This document shows positions 40,548 through 48,336 of a stretch of 64,000 bases of DNA, piece by piece. The stretch is from VRUE01 sp963730315 (GTDB lineage: Bacteria > Actinomycetota > Thermoleophilia > Solirubrobacterales > 70-9), in contig CAVSRD010000018.1 in the NCBI GenBank assembly GCA_963730315.1, forward strand, positions 80,360 to 144,359, given 5' to 3'. Below the pieces are notes generated by a model, which did no database searches, was not told the origin of the DNA, and saw only the letters and a program-made list of their open reading frames with translations. Each line of letters starts with the position of its first letter. Position 1 is the stretch's first letter. Position numbers and translations under genes: made by a program.

Positions 40548-40652
40548 CCATCCCGGCGGGGGTTCCACTTGGCTTTTTCTGAAAACAGCTGTCGGCCGTC
40601 CACGAATGGCACCGCAGAAAAAGTACAAGACGTTCCACCCCTACCGGGATGG
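40548..40652 (+). repeat. Palindromic element A (99-nt core, inverted relative to element B)
   Basis: The core (40551-40649) begins TCCCGGCGGGGGT and ends ACCCCTACCGGGA. An inner stem pairs CTTTTTCTG with CAGAAAAAG, and the inner loop contains GTCGGCCGTCC. The flanks extend the outer stem to 16 nt. It fills the gap between glyA (stop at 40656) and the DUF354 gene (start at 40535). The core is the same length as element B (56559-56657) and about 80% identical to its reverse complement, with identity strongest in the right-hand 30 bases. Confidence 0.85.
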
Positions 40653-40655
40653 TTC

Positions 40656-41936
40656 TTACGCCACGGCGGCTGCAAGGTCCGCGTACAGCGGATAGCGCTC
40701 CATCAGCGCGCGGGTGCGCTCGGCGAGGGAGGGCTTCTCCGTCTCGAAGTCGCCCGACAGGGCGGTGGCGATCGCCGCGGCGATCTCGGTCATGTCGTCC
40801 TCGACGAGGCCGCGGGTGGTCAGCGCCGCGGTGCCGATCCGCAGGCCCGAGGGGTTCATCGGCGGCCGCTCGTCGAAGGGGATCGCGTTGCGGTTGACCG
40901 TGATCCCGACCTCCTCGAGGCGCGTCTCGGCGGTCTTTCCGTCGATCCCGCTCGGGGTCAGGTCGACCAGCACCAGGTGGACGTCGGTGCCGCCGGTGAG
41001 GACCGGTACGCCGCCGGCCTGCAGACCGGCTGCCAGCGCCTGCGCGTTGGCGACCGTCTGGCGCTGGCGGGCCCGGAACGGCTCGGTCGCGGCGATCCGC
41101 ATCGCCACCGCCTTGGCGGCGATCGTGTGCATCAGCGGGCCGCCCTGCTGGCCGGGGAAGACCGCTTTGTCGATCGCCTGGGCGTGCTCCTCGGAGCAGA
41201 GGATCATGCCGCTGCGCGGCCCGCACAGCGTCTTGTGGATCGTCGTCGTGACGACGTCGGCGTGCGGCATCGGGTTGGGGTGCTCGCCGGCGGCGACCAG
41301 GCCGGCGAAGTGCGCCATGTCGACCATCAGCCGGGCACCGACCGAGTCGGCGATCTCGCGGAAGGCAGCGAAGTCGAGCTGTCGCGAGTAGGCCGACCAG
41401 CCGGCGACGATCAGCTTCGGCTTGTGCTCGTGGGCGAGGCGCTCGACCTCGTCCATGTCGACCCGCAGGTCCTCGCGGCGCACGTGGTAGGCGACGATCT
41501 CATACAGCTTGCCGGAGACGTTCAGCTTCATCCCGTGCGTGAGGTGGCCGCCGTGGTCGAGCGCCATCCCCATGATCGTGTCGCCCGGTTCCAGCAGCGC
41601 CATGTAAGCGGCGTTGTTCGCCTGCGCGCCTGCGTGCGGCTGGACGTTGGCGTGCTCGGCACCGAACAGCTCCTTGGCGCGGTCGATCGCCAGCTGCTCG
41701 GCGACGTCGACCTCCTCGCAGCCGCCGTAATAGCGCCGCCCCGGGTAGCCCTCGGCGTACTTGTTGGTCAGCACCGAGCCGACCGCTTCCAGCACCGCCT
41801 GCGGGACGAAGTTCTCCGAGGCGATCATCTCCAGCGTCCCCTGCTGGCGCCGCAGCTCGGCCTCCAGCACGGCGGCGATCGCCGGGTCGACCTCGGCGAG
41901 GGGGGCGCTCTCCAGGTTCTCGGGCAGCTCGTTCAC
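40656..41936 (-). CDS. glyA: Serine hydroxymethyltransferase
   Basis: GlyA converts serine to glycine and 5,10-methylene-tetrahydrofolate. The 426-residue PLP enzyme has IASENFVPQAVLEAVGSVLTNKYAEGYPGRRYYGGCE near the N-terminus, VDMAHFAGLVAAGEHPNP, and the PLP lysine in VVTTTIHKTLCGPR. I start at the GTG at 41936, where family similarity begins; an ATG at 41981 with an AAGGGG-like site would add 15 residues. Confidence 0.95.
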   Translation of the reverse strand: MNELPENLESAPLAEVDPAIAAVLEAELRRQQGTLEMIASENFVPQAVLEAVGSVLTNKYAEGYPGRRYYGGCEEVDVAEQLAIDRAKELFGAEHANVQPHAGAQANNAAYMALLEPGDTIMGMALDHGGHLTHGMKLNVSGKLYEIVAYHVRREDLRVDMDEVERLAHEHKPKLIVAGWSAYSRQLDFAAFREIADSVGARLMVDMAHFAGLVAAGEHPNPMPHADVVTTTIHKTLCGPRSGMILCSEEHAQAIDKAVFPGQQGGPLMHTIAAKAVAMRIAATEPFRARQRQTVANAQALAAGLQAGGVPVLTGGTDVHLVLVDLTPSGIDGKTAETRLEEVGITVNRNAIPFDERPPMNPSGLRIGTAALTTRGLVEDDMTEIAAAIATALSGDFETEKPSLAERTRALMERYPLYADLAAAVA

Positions 41937-41979
41937 ACCAGCGACACTACCAACGGCCCAGGCCGGCGGCGATTGCACC

Positions 41980-42005
41980 ATTGACCCCTTTTTAGGGTGG
42001 TCAAT
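41980..42005. repeat. Small inverted repeat upstream of glyA
   Basis: ATTGACC (41980-41986) pairs with GGTCAAT (41999-42005), with a further CCT/AGG pairing around a T-rich centre. It lies between the tsaC stop and the glyA start and overlaps the upstream alternative ATG of glyA. It could be a weak terminator for tsaC or an operator. Confidence 0.4.
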
Positions 42006-42019
42006 CGTTCAGTCGCCGG

Positions 42020-42643
42020 TCACGTCGGCAGGGCTTGCTCCAGAGTGCTCCTGGGAAGCGCCCCTTGGCGCAGCACGGTCCACTCGCCGCTCGCGTCGTA
42101 GGCGGTGAGGTCAACGACGGTCGACGGCAGGCCGGTGAGGGCGCCGCCGTCGATCGCCAGGTCGGCGCCTTCGACGATCTCCGGCGGAACCTCGCCGAAG
42201 CTGGCCGGCGGCGGCTCGCCGCTGCGGTTGGCGGAGGTCTGGAACAGCGGGCACATCGCCCCGGCCAGCGGGCCGCCGATCAGGCGGACGCCGAGGCGTT
42301 CGGGGTCCTCGCGACAGGCGAGCGGATAGCGGCGCTCGGGGTTGGCGACCACGAGGGTGACCGGGCCGGGCAGAAGCGCGCCAACCGCCTCGCGGGTTCG
42401 GGGGCCGAACCCCTCGACCAGCTCGCGCATCGCCAGCGGCGAGAAATACATCACCGCTGCGGGCTTGCCCTCGTCGCGGCCCTTGAGCCCGTGGATCCGC
42501 TCGATCGCCGCCGCGTTCAGGGGGTCGCAGGCGAGTCCGTAGAGGCCGTCGGCCGGGAAGACGGCGACGCCGCCGCTGCCGATGCGGCCCTCCAGAGCCT
42601 CCCGCGCCGCCCTGACGCCGTCGCGCTCGATCGAGATCAGCAT
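42020..42643 (-). CDS. tsaC: L-threonylcarbamoyladenylate synthase (Sua5/YrdC/TsaC)
   Basis: The enzyme makes threonylcarbamoyl-AMP from threonine, bicarbonate and ATP for t6A modification of ANN-decoding tRNAs. The 207-residue protein has the YrdC fold: VAVFPADGLYGLACDPLN, IHGLKGRDEGKPAAVMY, LPGPVTLVV, GVRLIG and FQTSANRSGEPPP. It follows prmC in the conserved prfA-prmC-tsaC order. Confidence 0.92.
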   Translation of the reverse strand: MLISIERDGVRAAREALEGRIGSGGVAVFPADGLYGLACDPLNAAAIERIHGLKGRDEGKPAAVMYFSPLAMRELVEGFGPRTREAVGALLPGPVTLVVANPERRYPLACREDPERLGVRLIGGPLAGAMCPLFQTSANRSGEPPPASFGEVPPEIVEGADLAIDGGALTGLPSTVVDLTAYDASGEWTVLRQGALPRSTLEQALPT

Positions 42644-42668
42644 CGCGAGTTTCGGCGTGCCGCCCGGA

Positions 42669-43535
42669 TCACTGGTCGCTCGCCACCACGACGCGCGGGA
42701 TGCCGGCCAGGTCGGCGCGCGTCGCGACCGTGCCGAAGCCCGCTTCGAAGAGCAGCTCGGCGACCGCCGGCGCCTGACCGGCGCCGACCTCGAAGGCGAC
42801 GACCGGGGCGATCCCGGTTGCGGCCGGGATCGCGGCGCGCAGCACGTCGAGCCCGTCCGGTCCGGCGAGCAGCGCCTCGCGCGGCTCCCACTCGGTCACC
42901 TCCGGCTCCAGCTCCCCCCATTCCGCCTCGCCGACGTAGGGCAGGTTGGCGACGAGCAGGTCGAAGCGATCCGAGTGCTGCGGCAGCATCGCTTCGACGA
43001 GCTCCACCCGCTCGGCCAGGCCGAGCCGTGCCGCGTTGGCGCGCGCGACGTCGAGCGCCGCCGTCGAGGTGTCGGTCGCGGTCACCGCGCAGCCCGGCAG
43101 CTCGGCAGCAACCGCCAGCGCGACCGCGCCCGAGCCGGTGCCGACCTCGAGCACGCTGCGCGGCCTCCGCTCCAGCGCCAGCTCGACCAGCAGCTCGGTC
43201 TCCGGCCGCGGGATCAGCACGCGCGGATCGACCGACAGCTCGATCGAGCGGAACCCCTTGCGGCCGAGGATGTAGGCGAGCGGCTCGCGCCGCAGCCGGC
43301 GCCGCACCAGCTCGCCGAACCGCCTCGCCGCACCGGCGGCCACCCCCGCCTCCGGCTCGGCCGCCAGCCGCGCCCGGTCCCAGCCGCTCGCCTCGCAGAG
43401 CAACAGCTCGGCGTCGAGCCGCGGGCTGTCAACCCCGGCCGCGGCGAGCGCGTCAACGGCGCCGCGCAGCGCCTCCTGAATCGACGCAGCCAACCTTTCC
43501 CCCGTCCTGGCGTGGTGAATGTCGGATGCGCTCAC
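42669..43535 (-). CDS. prmC: Peptide chain release factor N5-glutamine methyltransferase
   Basis: PrmC methylates the glutamine of the GGQ motif in release factors. The 288-residue protein has the N-terminal helical domain, YILGRKGFRSIELSVDPRVLIPRPETELLVE, the SAM-binding VLEVGTGSGAVALAVAAE, and the catalytic loop here written VANLPYVG (NLPY rather than the common NPPY). The GTG start overlaps the stop of prfA, its substrate gene (GTGA). Confidence 0.93.
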   Translation of the reverse strand: MSASDIHHARTGERLAASIQEALRGAVDALAAAGVDSPRLDAELLLCEASGWDRARLAAEPEAGVAAGAARRFGELVRRRLRREPLAYILGRKGFRSIELSVDPRVLIPRPETELLVELALERRPRSVLEVGTGSGAVALAVAAELPGCAVTATDTSTAALDVARANAARLGLAERVELVEAMLPQHSDRFDLLVANLPYVGEAEWGELEPEVTEWEPREALLAGPDGLDVLRAAIPAATGIAPVVAFEVGAGQAPAVAELLFEAGFGTVATRADLAGIPRVVVASDQ

Positions 43536-44605
43536 GCCGCGGAGGCCGCCGCGGCCTCGAGTCTTTCCCGCTTCTCCTCCGCCGCCAGCGCCTCGGTGAA
43601 TTCCCCCAGCTCGCCGGCCAGCACCCCGTCGAGGTTGTGCGAGGTGAGCTTGACCCGGTGGTCGGTGACGCGACCCTGCGGGAAATTGTAGGTGCGGACC
43701 TTCTCGGAGCGCTCGCCGCTGCCCACCTGCGCCTTGCGCTCGGCGGCGACCTTCGCCTGCTGCTCGGCGAGCTCGCGCTCGTAGAGCCGTGCGCGCAGCA
43801 CCCGCATCGCCCGCTCGCGGTTCTGGAGCTGCGACTTCTCGTCCTGCATCGAAACGACGATCCCGGTCGGCTGGTGGGTGATCCGCACCGCCGAGTCGGT
43901 CGTGTTGACCGACTGGCCTCCCGGGCCGGACGAGCGGTAGACGTCGATCTGCAGGTCGTTCTGGTCGACCTCGACCTCGACCTCCTCCGCCTCGGGCAGC
44001 ACCGCGACCGTGGCGGTCGAGGTGTGGATGCGGCCCTGCGACTCGGTCTCCGGCACCCGCTGCACGCGGTGGGTGCCGCCCTCGAACTTGAAGACCGAGT
44101 AGGCGCCCTCGCCCTTCACCGCGAAGGTCGCCTCCTTGAAGCCGCCCACCTCGGCCGGCGAGTGCGAGAGCATCTCGGTCGCGAATCCCCGCTCCTCCGC
44201 GTAGCGGGTCAGCATCTTGTAGAGGTCGCCGGCGAACAGGGCCGCCTCGTCCCCCCCGGTGCCCGCCCGGATCTCCACCAGGACGTTCTTGGCGTCGTTG
44301 GGATCGCGCTCGACCATCGCGAGGCGGATCTCCTCCTCCAGCTCCTCCAGCCGCCCAGGCGCCTCCTCGACCACCTTGCGCAGCTCCGGATCGTCCCCGT
44401 CCTCGGCCAGCAGCTCCTTCGCCCCCTCGAGGTCGCCCTTCAGCGTCCGCCACTCGCCTGCCAGCTCGTGCGCGGCCTGAAGCTCGCGGTATCCTCGCCC
44501 CACCTCGGCATAGCGCGCACGGTCACCAATCACGGCAGGGTCGGACATCAAGCTCTCCAACTCGGAGAAGCGCGCCTCAATCTGCTCGACGAGCGATTCG
44601 ATCAT
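43532..44605 (-). CDS. prfA: Peptide chain release factor 1
   Basis: RF1 ends translation at UAG and UAA. The 357-residue protein has the GGQ motif in YRSSGPGGQSVNTTDSAVRITHQPTG, the domain 2 codon-recognition region, and the C-terminal NFPQGRVTDHRV. It lacks the SPF of RF2. It is followed by prmC with a 4-nt overlap. Confidence 0.96.
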   Translation of the reverse strand: MIESLVEQIEARFSELESLMSDPAVIGDRARYAEVGRGYRELQAAHELAGEWRTLKGDLEGAKELLAEDGDDPELRKVVEEAPGRLEELEEEIRLAMVERDPNDAKNVLVEIRAGTGGDEAALFAGDLYKMLTRYAEERGFATEMLSHSPAEVGGFKEATFAVKGEGAYSVFKFEGGTHRVQRVPETESQGRIHTSTATVAVLPEAEEVEVEVDQNDLQIDVYRSSGPGGQSVNTTDSAVRITHQPTGIVVSMQDEKSQLQNRERAMRVLRARLYERELAEQQAKVAAERKAQVGSGERSEKVRTYNFPQGRVTDHRVKLTSHNLDGVLAGELGEFTEALAAEEKRERLEAAAASAA

Positions 44606-44638
44606 GCAAAGAACGATAGGGGGGCCGCGTGCCCCTAA

Positions 44639-45646
44639 CTACGCAACGATCTCGATCGGCGCCTCGTCGCGCGCCGGCGGCGTCTCCTCGGCCAGCACCT
44701 TCTCCAACGCCGCGATCGCCACCGCGAGCTGCTCTTCGTCGGGCTCGCGGGTGGTCAGGTTCTGCAGCATCAGGCCGGGCCACATCACCGCGCGCACCCA
44801 GCGCTTGCGGCGGTTTTTGCCGGCCCACTTGATCACCTCGTAGGAGAGGCCGGCGATCAGCGGTATGCCGAGGATGCGCGAGGCAAGCAGCCAGTACCAG
44901 GCGGGCAGGCCGATCGGCGCGAAGACGAAGATCGCCAGCACCATGACGATCAGCAGGAAGCTGGTGCCGCAGCGCGGGTGCAGGCGCGAGTAGAGCTTGG
45001 CGCGCCAGGGGACCAGCTCGTCTTCGGCCTCGTAGCAGGAGATCGTCTTGTGCTCGGCGCCGTGGTACTCGAAGACGCGGCGCAGGTCCGGCAGGCGGCT
45101 GATCGCGGCCAGGTAGCCGATGAAGATCGCCGTCCGCAGCAGCCCCTCGATCAGCCAGAAGAGCAAGGGCGAGCCGAGCTGGTCCTTGATCAGGCTGGTC
45201 AGCCCTACCGGGACGACGAAGAAGAGGCCGATCGCCAACGCCATCGAGAGGACGATCGTCGCACCCCAGATCCAGCCGCCGATCTCCTCCTTTTCTCCGT
45301 CCTCGTCCTCCTCCATCTGCGCGTTGGCGGAGATCGCCAGAGCGCGGAAGCCGATCTTCAGCGACTCGCCGAGCGCGACGACGCCGCGCAGCACCGGCAT
45401 CCGCCAGAGGCGGTGGCGCTTCGCCCAGGGCACCAGCGGCTCGGAGCTGAGCTCGATCTGGCCCTCGGGGTTGCGCACCGCGACCGCCCAGGTCGAGACG
45501 GCCCGCATCATCACCCCCTCCAGCACCGCCTGCCCGCCGACCGGCGCGTCGCGCTTCGCGACCAGGGCGCCGTCGGGCATGCGCAGCGGGTCGGCGCCGT
45601 TCGAGGAGGAGGCCTCAGACCGCGGAGAGGCTGTCTCCGCCCCCAT
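44639..45646 (-). CDS. DUF1385 membrane protein (YqhQ-like)
   Basis: The 335-residue protein has the DUF1385 signature VGGQAVLEGVMMRAVSTWAVAVRNPEG, then RLWRMPVLRGVVALGESLKIG, several membrane helices, and EYHGAEHKTISCYEAEDELVPWRAKLYSRLHPRCGTSFLLIVMV. Function is unknown; the family is conserved beside rpmE and prfA, as here. The start is 3 nt past the rpmE stop. Confidence 0.88.
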   Translation of the reverse strand: MGAETASPRSEASSSNGADPLRMPDGALVAKRDAPVGGQAVLEGVMMRAVSTWAVAVRNPEGQIELSSEPLVPWAKRHRLWRMPVLRGVVALGESLKIGFRALAISANAQMEEDEDGEKEEIGGWIWGATIVLSMALAIGLFFVVPVGLTSLIKDQLGSPLLFWLIEGLLRTAIFIGYLAAISRLPDLRRVFEYHGAEHKTISCYEAEDELVPWRAKLYSRLHPRCGTSFLLIVMVLAIFVFAPIGLPAWYWLLASRILGIPLIAGLSYEVIKWAGKNRRKRWVRAVMWPGLMLQNLTTREPDEEQLAVAIAALEKVLAEETPPARDEAPIEIVA

Positions 45647-45649
45647 CGG

Positions 45650-45865
45650 TTACCTGGAGGCCTTGGCGTGCTTGGCGGCGCGCCGCTGGAACCGCTCCAC
45701 CCGGCCGCCGGTGTCGACCAGCTTCTGCTTGCCGGTGTAGAACGGGTGGCACTCCGAGCAGAGCTCGACGTGCAGGTCCGCCTCGGTGGAGCGGGTGTAG
45801 AACTGGTTGCCGCACGAGCAGTGCACGTGGGTGAGTGTGTATTCGGGGTGGATCCCTGCTTTCAT
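45650..45865 (-). CDS. rpmE: 50S ribosomal protein L31, zinc-binding form
   Basis: The 71-residue protein has the zinc ligands C16, C18, C36 and C39 and the conserved CSECHPFYTGKQKLVDTGGRVERFQRR. It is the C-plus type, usually made when zinc is sufficient. It heads the rpmE-DUF1385-prfA operon. Confidence 0.95.
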   Translation of the reverse strand: MKAGIHPEYTLTHVHCSCGNQFYTRSTEADLHVELCSECHPFYTGKQKLVDTGGRVERFQRRAAKHAKASR

Positions 45866-45904
45866 CGCTCGACCAGTTTAGAGAAGTGCGCAAGCCCCCT
45901 CGCC

Positions 45905-46507
45905 CTACGCCGCGCTGAGCCCGGCCAGCAGCCTGTCGAGCGTGCGGCCGACCTCGAGCCGCATCCGCTCCGGGTCCTCGGCGCGGGCGACCAGCATCGC
46001 CGCCTCGTCCAGCGCGCCCATCAGCAGATGGGCGAGCGGGCGGATCGGCTGCCCGGGGATCGCGCCCGCCTCGACCGCGGCCTGCAGCGTCCCCTCGATC
46101 AACCCGAGGCCGTGCTCGGCGGCGACCTCACGCCAGCGGTCCCAGCCGAGCACCGACGGCCCGTCGAGCAGGGCGATCCGCTGCACCTCGGGCTCGGTGC
46201 AGGCCCGCAGGAGCGTCTCCGCGCCGGCCCGCATCGCCGCCAGCGGATCGCCGGCGCCACCGTCCAGCGCCCCGATGGCGATCCGCTGCGCGAGGTCCAC
46301 CTCGATTCTCTCGTAGACCGCATCGAAGAGGTCCCGCTTGCCGTCGAAGTGGTGGTACAGCGCACCCCTGGTGACGCCGGCCGCGCGTACGATCTCCTCG
46401 GTGCCGACGCCGGCGTAGCCGCGCTCGGCAAACAGCGACCGCGCCGCCTCGATCAGGGCGTTGCGGGTCGCCTCCGAACGCTGAACCTGGGTCCGTTTGA
46501 CATTCAT
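45905..46507 (-). CDS. TetR-family transcriptional regulator
   Basis: The 200-residue protein has an N-terminal helix-turn-helix (RNALIEAARSLFAERGYAGVGTEEIVRAAGVTRGALYHHFDGKRDLFDAVY) and an all-helical ligand domain. It is divergent from the alpha/beta hydrolase gene, with a palindrome overlapping its own start codon, so it probably represses itself and the hydrolase (inference). Confidence 0.9.
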   Translation of the reverse strand: MNVKRTQVQRSEATRNALIEAARSLFAERGYAGVGTEEIVRAAGVTRGALYHHFDGKRDLFDAVYERIEVDLAQRIAIGALDGGAGDPLAAMRAGAETLLRACTEPEVQRIALLDGPSVLGWDRWREVAAEHGLGLIEGTLQAAVEAGAIPGQPIRPLAHLLMGALDEAAMLVARAEDPERMRLEVGRTLDRLLAGLSAA

Positions 46508-46519
46508 ACTGTCTGTATG
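46505..46519. promoter_or_regulatory. Candidate TetR operator
   Basis: CATAC-TGTCT-GTATG is a 15-bp palindrome with 5-bp arms. The left arm contains the TetR start codon on the minus strand, and the site is 48 nt upstream of the hydrolase start. Binding here would block both divergent genes. Confidence 0.5.
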
Positions 46520-46566
46520 TATTTTAGCCGCGCCGTCGGCGGAAGGAACTCTCCGAGGAGGATGCG

Positions 46567-47412
46567 ATGAGCCAGTCAGAACAGCGCCGCGAGATCGAGC
46601 TGCCGGCCGGGCGGATCCGCTACCGCGAGGCGGGCGAGGGCAAGCCCGTGGTCTTCGTGCACGGTTTCCTGGTCGACGGGCGGCTTTGGGACGGCGTCGT
46701 CGACCGCCTCTTCGACCGCTGTCGCTGCCTCTCCCCCGACTGGCCGATGGGCTCCCAGCAGGTCGCGATGAAGCCGGACGCCGACCTCTCCCCTTACGGG
46801 ATCGCCGCGCTGATCGCCGGCTTCCTCGACGCGCTCGACCTGAACGACGTGACGATCGTCGGCAACGACTCCGGCGGTGCGATGTCGCAGGTGCTGGTCA
46901 CCCGCCACCCGGAGCGGATCGGCCGCCTCGTGCTCACCAACTGCGACACCCACGACAACTTCCCACCAGGGGTCTTCAAGGCGATGCCGGCGCTAGCCAG
47001 GCTCCCCGGCGCGATACCCGCACTGCTCGCCCCGGCGCGCATCGGGGCCGTCGCGCGCGCCCTCTACAAGCCGTTCGCGCGCACGCCGATCCCGGCCGAC
47101 CATGTCGAGTCGTGGGCGGCCCCCGCCCTGCACGATCGGGCGGTCCGCCACGACACGAAGAAGTTCGCGATCGGGATGAACAAGCGCTACACGCTGGAGG
47201 CCGCGGAGAAGCTGCGAGGCTCAGAGCTGCCGATCCTGCTCGCCTGGGCGCCCGGCGACCGCTTCTTCCCGATCTCCTACGCCGAGCGGCTCGCCTCCGA
47301 AGCGGGCAACGCGAAGCTCGTCCGCGTCCCCGACGCGAGCACCTTCGTGCCGCTCGACCAACCGCAGCTGCTGGCCGACGAGATCGCCGCCTTCGCCGCC
47401 GAGTCCCCATAG
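46567..47412 (+). CDS. Alpha/beta hydrolase, dehalogenase/epoxide hydrolase-like
   Basis: The start follows a GAGGAGG site. The 281-residue protein has the oxyanion-hole region VVFVHGFLVDGRLW and a nucleophile elbow GNDSGG with D101 in the nucleophile position, as in haloalkane dehalogenases and epoxide hydrolases rather than serine esterases. Where the catalytic His is expected near the C-terminus the sequence reads DASTFVPLDQPQ, with Thr. The missing His makes ordinary hydrolysis doubtful. It is probably induced through the divergent TetR. Confidence 0.85.
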   Translation: MSQSEQRREIELPAGRIRYREAGEGKPVVFVHGFLVDGRLWDGVVDRLFDRCRCLSPDWPMGSQQVAMKPDADLSPYGIAALIAGFLDALDLNDVTIVGNDSGGAMSQVLVTRHPERIGRLVLTNCDTHDNFPPGVFKAMPALARLPGAIPALLAPARIGAVARALYKPFARTPIPADHVESWAAPALHDRAVRHDTKKFAIGMNKRYTLEAAEKLRGSELPILLAWAPGDRFFPISYAERLASEAGNAKLVRVPDASTFVPLDQPQLLADEIAAFAAESP

Positions 47413-47530
47413 CCGCACGGTCCCTGCGGCGTCTTTCTCGAACCGTTCCCGTGGCGTTTTCCGCTAGTTGCGCCTTTTTCGTCTGACAAGGGTTGGAGAC
47501 TGTTCCGACGCCCCCTACGGAGGAGAGCCG

Positions 47531-47737
47531 ATGCCAAGGGAAATCTTCGACCAGTACCGGCCCAGGAGCGCGATGGCGAGGCGCCTCGACGAAGCCTTCG
47601 CGGGCTGCGAGCAGTGGACGCCCGCGCCGCCGACTCAGCGGCGCAGCAAGATCGACCTCAGCCCGCGACCCTCCAGCTCCTCGAGGATGATCGGCAGGGC
47701 CGCCGCGGTGCGCGCCCAGGAACCGGGGGCGCTGTAG
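47531..47737 (+). CDS. Possible small protein overlapping the deacetylase 3' end
   Basis: An ATG at 47531 follows a good GGAGGAG site and opens a 68-codon frame starting MPREIFDQYRPRSAMARRLDEAFAGCEQWTP. About 100 nt of its 3' part lie antisense to the end of the polysaccharide deacetylase gene, and the composition there looks non-coding. It may be a real short gene, a truncated remnant, or chance. I recognise no family. Confidence 0.3.
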   Translation: MPREIFDQYRPRSAMARRLDEAFAGCEQWTPAPPTQRRSKIDLSPRPSSSSRMIGRAAAVRAQEPGAL

Positions 47738-48336
47738 TAGTCGGCGTCGTGCAGGAGGACGATGTCCCCGTCGCGCAGGCCGGCCGTGGCGCGGCGCGCG
47801 ATCGAGCGCGCCGTGGCGCGGCGCGTCCAGTCCCTTCCCCACTGCGACCAGAGGACCGGCCGCCAACCGCGTCGCCGCACCGCCGCTAGGGCCGGGCCGC
47901 TGTAGATGCCGTAGGGCGGCCGGTGGTCGGCGACCGGCCTGCCGGTCGCCTCCTCGATCGCCGCCCGGCCGCGCTCGGCGTCCTCGAGAACCTGCCGCCC
48001 GCGGAGCCGCAGCGCGTTGCGGTGGCGGTGGCAATGGAGCTCGACCCGGTGGCCGGCGGCGGCGATCTCGGCGGCCAGCGCCGGGCGGCGCTCGACCTGC
48101 TCGCCGGCCAAAAAGAAGGTCGCCGGCGCCCCCGCCTCGCGCAGCAGCTCGAGCACGAGCGGCGTGCCCTGCGGGTGGGGGCCGTCGTCGAAGGTGAGCG
48201 CCACGCCCGCGGCGCCCTCCAGGCGCTGCACGATTCCCAGCCTCGGCCCCAACCCGGGCAGCACGGCGGCCGGCGCCGGACCGGCGTGAAAGAGCGCACC
48301 GGCGGCAGCCGCGGCGCCGAGTGCCCTGCCGATCAA
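47635..48336 (-). CDS. Polysaccharide deacetylase (NodB-like)
   Basis: The 233-residue protein has a short hydrophobic N-terminus (signal or anchor), then the NodB fold: ALTFDDGPHPQGTPLVLELL with the catalytic Asp and metal-binding Asp, ELHCHRHRN with the metal histidines, DHRPPYG and IVLLHDADYYSAPGSW. It removes acetyl groups from amino sugars outside the membrane. Start is a TTG at 48336 overlapping the TGA of the fusion gene (TTGA); an internal start is possible. Confidence 0.85.
   Translation of the reverse strand: MIGRALGAAAAAGALFHAGPAPAAVLPGLGPRLGIVQRLEGAAGVALTFDDGPHPQGTPLVLELLREAGAPATFFLAGEQVERRPALAAEIAAAGHRVELHCHRHRNALRLRGRQVLEDAERGRAAIEEATGRPVADHRPPYGIYSGPALAAVRRRGWRPVLWSQWGRDWTRRATARSIARRATAGLRDGDIVLLHDADYYSAPGSWARTAAALPIILEELEGRGLRSILLRR

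Noticed and set aside
42035..44638. An 867-codon plus-strand frame opposite prfA, prmC and tsaC
   Set aside because: Antisense to three conserved genes, with Arg/Pro-rich low-complexity translation and no motif.
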